Origin: Candidatus Zhuqueibacterota bacterium
Lineage (GTDB): Bacteria; BS750m-G25
NCBI GenBank assembly: GCA_016783505.1
Contig: JADHWK010000006.1
Coordinates: forward strand, 20,276-84,275
DNA: 64,000 nucleotides
Direction: 5' to 3'
The notes under the pieces: model-generated
Databases searched by the model: none
Told to the model about the DNA's origin: nothing
The model's input: only the letters and a program-made list of their open reading frames with translations
Position numbers and translations under genes: made by a program
Part shown: positions 18,203-25,541 of the stretch, one piece after another
Numbering within the stretch: the stretch's first letter is position 1
How the letters are laid out: each line of letters starts with the position of its first letter

Positions 18203-18271
18203 GGGGTCGTAGTTCAGTTGGCTAGAACGCCGGTCTGTCATCCCGATGGTTCGGGACGAGTTCGAGTCTCG
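18203..18271 (+). pseudogene. Truncated tRNA-Asp-like relic (copy 1)
   Basis: GGGGTCGTAGTTCAGTTGGCTAGAACGCCGGTCTGTCA, then TCCCGATGGTTCGGGA hairpin; sequence diverges after TTCGAGTCTCG. Confidence 0.7.
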
Positions 18272-18282
18272 GTGGATGCCTG

Positions 18283-18540
18283 ATGTTTTATGTGTATTTA
18301 TTGCAGAGTGAAAAAGATGGTTCTTTCTACATTGGATATACCTCAAATTTAGAACTCAGAATAAAGGAACACAATAATGGGAAAGGACGTTACACCAACA
18401 AGAAAACACCATGGTCATTGGTTTATGTGGAAAGATTTGCGATAAAAAGCGATGCTTTAAGACGGGAGAGATTTTTAAAAAGGCAGAAAAATAGGGCTTT
18501 TTATGAAAAGTTGATACGGGGTCGTAGTTCAGTTGGCTAG
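18283..18540 (+). CDS. GIY-YIG nuclease family protein; C-terminus and stop lie inside tRNA-Asp
   Basis: 'MFYVYLLQSEKDGSFYIGYTSNLELRIKEHNNGKGRYTNKKTPWSLVYVERF...ALRRERFLKRQK'; last codons overlap tRNA at 18518. Confidence 0.88.
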   Translation: MFYVYLLQSEKDGSFYIGYTSNLELRIKEHNNGKGRYTNKKTPWSLVYVERFAIKSDALRRERFLKRQKNRAFYEKLIRGRSSVG

Positions 18541-18591
18541 AACGCCGGCCTGTCACGCCGGAGGTCGCGAGTTCGAGTCTCGTCGGCCCCG
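18518..18591 (+). tRNA. tRNA-Asp (GTC)
   Basis: GGGGTCG/CGGCCCC acceptor; anticodon arm CCGGC-CTGTCAC-GCCGG; T-arm GCGAG-TTCGAGT-CTCGT. Confidence 0.93.
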
Positions 18592-18598
18592 CCCGAAA

Positions 18599-18650
18599 TA
18601 GCCTCCTCAAGTTCTTAAGAAAAATAACTTGACCGGAGGCTATTTTTTGA
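18599..18650 (+). terminator. Rho-independent terminator after tRNA-Asp
   Basis: tAGCCTCCTCAAGTT...AACTTGACCGGAGGCTATTTTTT stem plus T-run. Confidence 0.75.
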
Positions 18651-18736
18651 GACTTCCGACAAATACTAGGTTTGGTTTCTGATGTAAAAAATTCTTGATC
18701 TGGTTAAACAGTTATTTGCCGAAGGTTTTTTTATTG

Positions 18737-18815
18737 GGGGGTCGTAGTTCAGTTGGCTAGAACGCCGGTCTGTCATCCCGATGGTTCGGGACGAGTTCGG
18801 GTCTCGTCGGCCCTC
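18737..18815 (+). pseudogene. tRNA-Asp-like relic with disrupted anticodon arm (copy 3)
   Basis: GGGGTCGTAGTTCAGTTGGCTAGAACGCCGGTCTGTCA-TCCCGATGGTTCGGGA-CGAGTTCGGGTCTCGTCGGCCCT. Confidence 0.7.
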
Positions 18816-18922
18816 CGAATGCCAAAAGGCTTTCCCTCTTCATCCAACCTATCGAAAAAGTCTACCAAGCTACACACACCACCATCCCCATAGCTACGCC
18901 CCGCTTAAACGGATCAACGTAA

Positions 18923-19120
18923 AACTTCCACGGTCGCATTGAAGATGAACTCTGTACCACCGAAACCTTTACCTATGAAAAAGAACTTCTGGATAAAATA
19001 ATAAGCTATATGCTGTTCTATCACTTCAAACGCCCACACCAAGGCCTCAGCAATAACAACGGGCGTCCCTCTACATTATACCTTTACATCAAAACTAAAC
19101 TACCTAATGCAACACCATCC
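18923..19120 (+). pseudogene. C-terminal remnant of a DDE transposase/integrase core
   Basis: Translation 'NFHGRIEDELCTTETFTYEKELLDKIISYMLFYHFKRPHQGLSNNNGRPS', preceded by in-frame TAA. Confidence 0.65.
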
Positions 19121-19160
19121 TTGACATTCCTACCGCCAATCATCTTGGATCGGATCCCAA

Positions 19161-19180
19161 TCAGTCGGGCGCATGACCGA
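19161..19180. repeat. REP-like palindrome TCAGTCGGGCGCATGACCGA
   Basis: One mismatch to the reverse complement of 4440-4459. Confidence 0.6.
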
Positions 19181-19268
19181 TCCACCCAAAACAACTGCTC
19201 CAACAAACACGCCCCACTAATAGTGGGGAGGTCTTATCCATTGAGGTCAATATTACTTAATTTTTTAC

Positions 19269-19297
19269 TTGACTTTCAACAAATTAATTATTATATT
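19269..19297 (+). promoter_or_regulatory. Sigma70-like promoter TTGACT-N17-TATATT
   Basis: -35 at 19269-19274, -10 at 19292-19297, 17-nt spacer, upstream of 19342 ORF. Confidence 0.6.
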
Positions 19298-19302
19298 TAG
19301 GA

Positions 19303-19318
19303 GTATGTACGTACATAC
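19303..19318. promoter_or_regulatory. Perfect 16-bp palindrome GTATGTACGTACATAC, candidate operator
   Basis: Immediately downstream of the -10 box, 23 bp upstream of the ATG at 19342; followed by a further ATACTT half-site. Confidence 0.6.
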
Positions 19319-19341
19319 ATACTTCTAAAATTGTAACCTCT

Positions 19342-20262
19342 ATGATCAAGATAACTAAAACAATCAAGATTTCAATACGCCAGGAAGAGTGGATCAAATC
19401 TAAAAAGATTAACTTTTCAGAGTGGGTAAGACAGAAATTAGATGCAGAAATTGATCAACAACTCAAATTGGGAAATAAAGACAGATTCAAGGCTGTTATA
19501 TTAGCTGCTGGCAAAGATACTAACCTTTTTCCGCTCACTGAAGATATACCCAAAGCTCTACTTGATGTCAAGGGAAAAACTATCCTCCAGCGACAGATTG
19601 AAATGCTTAGGATGATCGGGATAAATGATATTGCAGTCGTGCGAGGTTACAAAAAGGATCAGATAAACTTCCCTAATCTGGAGTACTTTGATAATGATGA
19701 TTATGAAAATACAGGAATTTTAGTTTCTTTATTTCTTGCCAGGAAATTTATGGATGGAGATATGGTAGTTTTGTACGGTGACATTCTTTTTGAAATAGGC
19801 ATACTAAAAAGACTAATAGAAACACGATACAACACTACTCTAGTTGTTGATAGAGGTTGGAAAAGGCGCTATCAGGTTAGTCATGAAGAGCATCCTTCTG
19901 CTCCTGAGTTGACTACCCTATCTGACAAAGAGCGGGAGATTGAAATTAGTTCAGTTGGCGTCGGTTTACCTGAAACTAATTCAACATCTGAATTTATCGG
20001 GTTAGCTAAATTATCAACCAGTGCCTGTTCAGTTCTCAAGGATCTTTATGAAAAAGTTTATTGTGTAAATAAGGATAAGAAATTTTACCAGACTGAACAT
20101 ATTAGAAATGCATCCTTCGTCGACTTTATTCAAGAATTGATAAATCGGGGAGAAAAAGTGTCTGCTTTAGAAATTTGGCGGAAATGGATAGATGTAGACA
20201 CGTTTGAAGACTACAGAAATGCATGGAAACTTTTAGACGAAATAACTGGGAGCGAAAAATGA
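19342..20262 (+). CDS. NTP-transferase (LicC/PntC-like nucleotidyltransferase) with N-terminal ribbon-helix-helix-like segment
   Basis: 'KTIKISIRQEEWIKSKKINFSEWVRQKLDAEI' then 'FKAVILAAGKDTNLFPLTEDIPKALLDVKGKTILQRQIEMLRMIGINDIAVVRGYKKDQI'. Confidence 0.8.
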   Translation: MIKITKTIKISIRQEEWIKSKKINFSEWVRQKLDAEIDQQLKLGNKDRFKAVILAAGKDTNLFPLTEDIPKALLDVKGKTILQRQIEMLRMIGINDIAVVRGYKKDQINFPNLEYFDNDDYENTGILVSLFLARKFMDGDMVVLYGDILFEIGILKRLIETRYNTTLVVDRGWKRRYQVSHEEHPSAPELTTLSDKEREIEISSVGVGLPETNSTSEFIGLAKLSTSACSVLKDLYEKVYCVNKDKKFYQTEHIRNASFVDFIQELINRGEKVSALEIWRKWIDVDTFEDYRNAWKLLDEITGSEK

Positions 20263-20687
20263 GAATTGTTTATTCATATTATGTGTTAGATATTGTTCAT
20301 AGAGGGCATTTGTTAATGATGAAAAACGCCAAAGCAATAGCCGGAGTGGATGGTAAGTTAATAGTGGGAATTCTTACCGATGAGGCAGTTTTGGAAAAAA
20401 AGCCAAATAAACCGACACTATCATTTGAGGAAAGAATTGAACTGGCGAGTGCAATAAAATATGTGGATGTTGCAGTCGCACAAGAAACTTATTCACCATT
20501 GCCCAATGTTATGAGAATTAAACCTGATATATTGATGGAAAGTGCAAGTCATGATGAAGAAGAAATTGAAAAGGCAAGGGAATATATGGCGAGTATTAAA
20601 GGCAAAGTTATTGTCATTCCATACTTTCCCTCACAATCATCAACCGAAATAAAAAACATCATAGTTGAAAATAGTAAAAGAGAATAG
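20259..20687 (+). CDS. Cytidylyltransferase-like protein (HxGH superfamily)
   Basis: 'VLDIVHRGHLLMMKNAKAI', 'LIVGILTDEAVLEKKPNKPTLSFEERIELASAIKYVD'; ATGA overlap with upstream stop. Confidence 0.85.
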   Translation: MRIVYSYYVLDIVHRGHLLMMKNAKAIAGVDGKLIVGILTDEAVLEKKPNKPTLSFEERIELASAIKYVDVAVAQETYSPLPNVMRIKPDILMESASHDEEEIEKAREYMASIKGKVIVIPYFPSQSSTEIKNIIVENSKRE

Positions 20688-20720
20688 TACGGGATTACAC
20701 AATATTAACAGGAGTGGAAA

Positions 20721-22022
20721 ATGGCAAATGAATTAACTGAGTCTGTAAACCTGCAGATTAGGCACTGGCAAAAGAAAATGTTCTGGCTGATGTGGATAAC
20801 CTACGCCTCATTTTATCTGGGGCGCGTAAATATCTCAGTAGCTTTGCCTGGAATAATGGACGAGTTTGGCTTAACAAAAACTAATATAGGATGGGTTTTG
20901 AGTAGTCTGTTTGCACTGTATGCAATTGGGCAATTTATCAATGGTCAGCTGGGCGATAGACTAAATTCTAGGAGAATCATTACAATTGGATTGTTATCAT
21001 CGGCGGTTTTAAATGTTATTTTTGGGTTCATCGGTGGCATATTAGGTCTTATGGTTGTTATATGGGGATTGAATGGATATTTCCAATCAATGGGTTGGGG
21101 ACCTACTGTAAAAGCGATGGCAAATTGGTTTCCCCAAAATATAAGAGGTAAAATTTCCGGACGTCTGGGTACCTGCTACATTATTGGAGGAGCGCTTTCA
21201 TGGCTGCTGGCTGGCACGATTATTAGATATTTTAATTGGCGTTTTACCTTCTGGTTACCTTCCTTAGTGATGATACTTATTGCTGTTCATTGGTTTATTC
21301 GTGCAAGAAACGCGCCTGAAGAAATAGGGTTACCAAGTTTAGAAGAGCAAGAAAAAGGTATTGAAAACACACAGGTTCGCAAAGATGAGCATATTGGTTT
21401 TCGTAAAACATTAAAGATCACTCTTTTAAATCCCTATGTTTGGTTTGCGGCCTTTGGATTGTTTGGGTTAAACATTGTGCGTTACGGTTTTATGAGCTGG
21501 GCACCGACTTATATGTTTGAAGAGCAAGGTGCAACAATTTCATTAGCAGCTTATAAGGCAATTGCTTTTCCTATAGCTGGGGGTCTTGGTGCAATATTTG
21601 CCGGCTGGGCATCAGATAAGATGTTTAATAACCGAAGGGCGCCGATTGCTTTTATCATGCTGATTTTATTAGCTGTATTCTGCTACCTATACAGAATAGT
21701 TCCTGGAGAAAACTGGATTGTGAGTTTAATTATATTATTATTGATTGGCTTTTTTACTTTTGGTCCTCATATACTGGTGGTAGCTGCATTACCAGCGGAC
21801 TTAGGTTCACGTAAAGCTGCTTCATCTGTAACCGGTTTCATAGATGCAATGGGATATGTGGGAGCAAGCTTAACTGGTGTTGGAACTGGTTATCTTATAG
21901 ACAAATTTAATTGGGATGCTGCTTTTTACTTCTGGATTTTTGGTGCACTCATGGCTGCAGCTATGATGATTTTTATTTGGAAATTTGAACTAAAAAGAGG
22001 AGAATATGAAAATGAGTATTAG
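20721..22022 (+). CDS. MFS transporter, OPA (organophosphate:Pi antiporter, GlpT/UhpT-like) family
   Basis: 'WITYASFYLGRVNISVALPGIMDEFGLTKTNIGWVLSSLFALYAIGQFINGQLGDRLNSRR', 'GYFQSMGWGPTVKAMANWFPQNIRGKISG'. Confidence 0.88.
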   Translation: MANELTESVNLQIRHWQKKMFWLMWITYASFYLGRVNISVALPGIMDEFGLTKTNIGWVLSSLFALYAIGQFINGQLGDRLNSRRIITIGLLSSAVLNVIFGFIGGILGLMVVIWGLNGYFQSMGWGPTVKAMANWFPQNIRGKISGRLGTCYIIGGALSWLLAGTIIRYFNWRFTFWLPSLVMILIAVHWFIRARNAPEEIGLPSLEEQEKGIENTQVRKDEHIGFRKTLKITLLNPYVWFAAFGLFGLNIVRYGFMSWAPTYMFEEQGATISLAAYKAIAFPIAGGLGAIFAGWASDKMFNNRRAPIAFIMLILLAVFCYLYRIVPGENWIVSLIILLLIGFFTFGPHILVVAALPADLGSRKAASSVTGFIDAMGYVGASLTGVGTGYLIDKFNWDAAFYFWIFGALMAAAMMIFIWKFELKRGEYENEY

Positions 22023-23022
22023 AGTTCATGTTAAAATTATGGTTTCAATTTTTGTTAGTGTCCTTTTATTGGCAAGGGGAATTTTACATGCACAGCAATC
22101 TTCCGGTATGAAGATTTCAGGTTTAGCCTACAACGCCTACTACTACGATTTTTCTAAAGGTTCACAGGATAAAAATGGGTTCGATTTAACCCGATTGTAT
22201 CTTACCTTCAAGAAAGGTCTATCTGAAAATATTGGCATTCGAGTCACTACTGACATAGGCCGTGTTTCCAATGATCAGGAGAAAGGATATTACCGGCTTT
22301 ATCTTAAATATGGATATGTCGAATTGAAGAAACCATCCTGGAAGGTTAAACTCCTGGTAGGCCTGCACTATGTTCCATTGTTGGCATTTCAGGAAAACAT
22401 TTGGGGTTATCGTTCTATAAGCAAAATGCTTACCGATCTTGAACATAAACAGACCTCATCAGACCTGGGACTGAAGCTTCATGGTCAATTTCACAAAGAG
22501 TACGGAGAATATGCTTTCTCCTTTGTGAATGGTGAGGGATACAACCAACCAGAAATGGGCAAACACAAAGGGTTCTATGGACGAATATCCCTTAGACCTT
22601 TCCCCATTAGTATACATGGGCTTCGGTTGACGGGGTTCGCTTCCCACATTCAACATGATCAGGACTCCTCAACCACACTCACTACGGGATTTGCCACCCT
22701 TGAATCCAACCGATTAACTCTTGGTGCTGAGTTCTCAGCGGGCAATGATAAAATAGGCAGCCAGAAGACCAAATTTTTAGGCTATTCTTTCTTCAGTGTT
22801 TTCAAACTTACTTCTAAATGGACTATCATTGGCAGAATGGACTGGTTTGACCCTGACACAAGGACAAAAAAGAATTCCCATCTGAGGAAAATCATAGGGA
22901 TCGGATATTGGATAAGTAAAGATGTAGAATTGGTTTTTGACTACCAAGGGGTTCAATATGACGAAGGAATTTCGTATATAAATTCGGACATCCTTTATAC
23001 TCATCTACATTTTAATTTTTAA
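22006..23022 (+). CDS. Porin-like outer membrane beta-barrel protein
   Basis: Signal peptide to 'LHAQQ'; 'GFDLTRLYLTFKKGLSENIGIRVTTDIGRV'; ends 'YTHLHFNF'; overlaps MFS gene. Confidence 0.7.
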   Translation: MKMSIRVHVKIMVSIFVSVLLLARGILHAQQSSGMKISGLAYNAYYYDFSKGSQDKNGFDLTRLYLTFKKGLSENIGIRVTTDIGRVSNDQEKGYYRLYLKYGYVELKKPSWKVKLLVGLHYVPLLAFQENIWGYRSISKMLTDLEHKQTSSDLGLKLHGQFHKEYGEYAFSFVNGEGYNQPEMGKHKGFYGRISLRPFPISIHGLRLTGFASHIQHDQDSSTTLTTGFATLESNRLTLGAEFSAGNDKIGSQKTKFLGYSFFSVFKLTSKWTIIGRMDWFDPDTRTKKNSHLRKIIGIGYWISKDVELVFDYQGVQYDEGISYINSDILYTHLHFNF

Positions 23023-23218
23023 AGCCAGTGGGTATATTGAAGGCGAGCGAATCAGGACAAGTAATTTTATTGAATATGTAAGTATGTATATGTTTGCCGA
23101 TACACGCTACTTATATTGATAATTAACATGAAGTTAGTAGCAACTAAAATTCTTGCACTGAAAATGTATATTTTATAATAACGTGTTGGGGAAAAATAGG
23201 GTAATAAAAAGTTGATAC

Positions 23219-23296
23219 GGGTTCGTAGTTCAGTTGGTTAGGACACCGGCCTGTCATCCTGATGGTTCGGGACGGGATCGAGTCTCGTCGGCCCCG
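23219..23296 (+). pseudogene. tRNA-Asp-like relic (copy 4), preceded by a relic of the GIY-YIG 3' end
   Basis: 'gaaaaatagggtaataaaaagttgatacggg' matches 18489-18520; TCCTGATGGTTCGGGA in place of the anticodon 3' stem. Confidence 0.7.
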
Positions 23297-23298
23297 CT

Positions 23299-23347
23299 TG
23301 CCCCCACTAATGATTATTTCCTTAGCAAAAGTGGGGGTTTTCTTTTT
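23299..23347 (-). terminator. Terminator-like hairpin between island 1 and nhaC-like gene
   Basis: CCCCCAC...GTGGGGG stem followed by T-run. Confidence 0.55.
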
Positions 23348-23349
23348 TA

Positions 23350-25068
23350 TCAAACCTTTTTCCCAAAAATCCTCAAAATCACCACCAACAATAAAATTCC
23401 AAAAATCAAAGAAATCACCGGGGATATTCCAAATCCCGCTGGTAAGTAGCCGAACAAAACACCGACCCCGGCGGTGGTCAGCGCATAGGGTATCTGGGTG
23501 CGTACATGGTCAATATGGTCGGCTCCGGAGGCCATTGAGGACATGATGGTGGTGTCGGAAATGGGGGAGCAGTGATCCCCGAAGCAGGAGCCGGCGAGCA
23601 CGGCGGCGATGGTGCCCATCAGAATGGAAAATCCCACCCTGGGGTCTATGGCTGCATCTATTGGGACCCGGTGGGCGATGGGGATGATGATGGGCATCAG
23701 GATGGCCATGGTGCCCCAGGAGGTCCCGGTGGCAAACCCGATGAAGGCGGCTATCAGAAAGGCTATCATCGGGATAAAATGGGGCGAGAGCAGCCCTTTA
23801 GTTACCCCAATTACGTAATTGGCGGTGCCCAGGTCTGCGCACACCTTTCCGATGGACCAGGCCAACACTAGTATAATCATGGCGATTATCATTGACCGCA
23901 CCCCTACCATAAAGGCTTCCACCGTCTGTCCCAGGGTCAAGATCCGCTGGGAAAGGGCCAATATGCCCGCCAACGCCGCCCCGGAGAAGGAGGCCCACAT
24001 GAGTACCCGGAAGGAGTCGGCTTCACCGATAATCTGATATAAGGGGACCCCCTGGGCCCCGCTTCCCAGGGTCCGCCATCCGTCCCACCAGAGGCCGAGG
24101 ACGGTGACCAGGATGACGGTGAGGATGGGCAGTAGGGCGTTGCGGGCCCGGGGGGGGACAGTATCGGGGGGCATACCTTGGGTCAGTTCTTTATCCGATA
24201 GGGGAACAGCCCCGTCCGCCAGCACCTTTCCTTCCTTCCTGCTTCTCCGTTCCGCACGCGCCATTGGGCCGTAGTCACGGCCCATCAAAGCCAACAGCAC
24301 GATGAAGATCAGGGTGAGCAGGCTGTAAAAGCGATAAGGGATGGTCTGGATGAAGGTCAGATAAATGTTTCGCTGGATGTCCAGGTTTACGAAAGCGTCC
24401 CTGATTAAGCCCATCTCAAACCCGATCCAGGTGGAGATTAAGGCCACGGAGGCCACCGGGGCGGCGGTGGAGTCAACGATGTAGGAGAGCTTCTCCCGGG
24501 ATATGCGCAAGCGGTCAGTGAAGGGTCGCATGGTGTTGCCCACGATCAAGGTGTTGGCGTAATCGTCGAAGAAGATCAAAACGCCCATGGCCCATGTGGC
24601 TAGCTGCCCCGTGCGTGGGGTGTGGGCAAATGTGGATATTCGGTCAACTATGCCCTTTGCTCCCCCGGATCGGGTAATGATCCCCACCATCCCCCCGAGG
24701 ATGAGGCTGAACATGATAATGGAGGCGTGATCCCGGTCGGCTAATGCCGGTATCAAATAGGAATCCAGGGTGCGCATAAGTCCGATGATGGGGTTCCAAT
24801 GGGCTATAAACCAGGCCCCCAGCCAGACCCCGCAGAACAGGGAGAGGATGACCTGGCGGGACAGGAGGGCTAAGAGGATGGCTAAGATGGGGGGAAGAAG
24901 GCTCAAAAAACCGTAACCATCCGGAGGAGATGAGGCGGCATTCTCGGCCCAGGACGAACCGGGAATCAGACTCAATGCTATAATGGAGAAGAAAAAAACA
25001 GTTCGAGCCATGGGATATTCTCTACACGGAATAATGGAAGATTGGAAGACTGGAAGATTGGGATCCAT
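23350..25068 (-). CDS. Na+/H+ antiporter NhaC-family protein
   Basis: 'LALLSRQVILSLFCGVWLGAW', 'GVLIFFDDYANTLIVGNTMRPFTDRLRISREKLSYIVDSTAAPVASVALISTWIGFE'; likely start at 25011 (MARTVFF). Confidence 0.88.
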   Translation of the reverse strand: MDPNLPVFQSSIIPCREYPMARTVFFFSIIALSLIPGSSWAENAASSPPDGYGFLSLLPPILAILLALLSRQVILSLFCGVWLGAWFIAHWNPIIGLMRTLDSYLIPALADRDHASIIMFSLILGGMVGIITRSGGAKGIVDRISTFAHTPRTGQLATWAMGVLIFFDDYANTLIVGNTMRPFTDRLRISREKLSYIVDSTAAPVASVALISTWIGFEMGLIRDAFVNLDIQRNIYLTFIQTIPYRFYSLLTLIFIVLLALMGRDYGPMARAERRSRKEGKVLADGAVPLSDKELTQGMPPDTVPPRARNALLPILTVILVTVLGLWWDGWRTLGSGAQGVPLYQIIGEADSFRVLMWASFSGAALAGILALSQRILTLGQTVEAFMVGVRSMIIAMIILVLAWSIGKVCADLGTANYVIGVTKGLLSPHFIPMIAFLIAAFIGFATGTSWGTMAILMPIIIPIAHRVPIDAAIDPRVGFSILMGTIAAVLAGSCFGDHCSPISDTTIMSSMASGADHIDHVRTQIPYALTTAGVGVLFGYLPAGFGISPVISLIFGILLLVVILRIFGKKV

Positions 25069-25300
25069 CCATCCATTCTTCCATCATTCCAACATTCCAA
25101 TTGTGAGCGAAGCGAACTTTATTCTATTTTTGTAAAATTACACATTCTACCTGAAAAAGTAAAGAGAAAAATGAAGTTTTTAATTGATTTTAAGGATTAG
25201 ATTTTATATATTATAAAGAAATGGGGATAAAAAGGCTGTAAATCAGTCGGGCGGGCCTGTTGCAGAACTATTGTAATTGATAATTTAGGGGTTATTTTAA

Positions 25301-25320
25301 AACCGCTCTAAAGAGCGGTT
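25301..25320. repeat. Perfect palindrome AACCGCTCT-AA-AGAGCGGTT
   Basis: 9-2-9 inverted repeat. Confidence 0.7.
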
Positions 25321-25397
25321 CTGGTTAACTAATTGTTAAACAAAACGTTAACCAGTCCGCATTTGTCCGCCTAGGGTAGGAGGCTACGCTTAATCTT

Positions 25398-25415
25398 ATC
25401 CCGATAGTTCGGGAT
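25398..25415. repeat. Hairpin ATCCCGA-TAGT-TCGGGAT
   Basis: Nearly identical to the TCCCGATGGTTCGGGA hairpin inside tRNA-Asp-like relics. Confidence 0.65.
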
Positions 25416-25541
25416 AGGTTCTGGACATTAGCAACTTTTACTAGCTGTGCCACAGGCCCGGGCGCCTGACCGAAGGCTTCCCTATAAAATCGCTGAAGGT
25501 TCGGATTTCGGAGACGGGGAGGGTTATCCATTTATCCAATT

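Noticed and set aside
18356-18610. Reverse-strand 84-aa ORF 'RAGPTRLELATSGVTGRRSSQLNYDP...' and the similar 23144-23353 ORF
   Set aside because: Antisense translation of tRNA-Asp and its relic; a familiar spurious ORF type
25325-25531. Reverse ORF 'MDNPPRLRNPNLQRFYREAFGQAPGPVAQLVKVANVQ...'
   Set aside because: Overlaps a repeat-rich intergenic region with hairpins; looks like translated repeat or tRNA-like debris, no supported tRNA found
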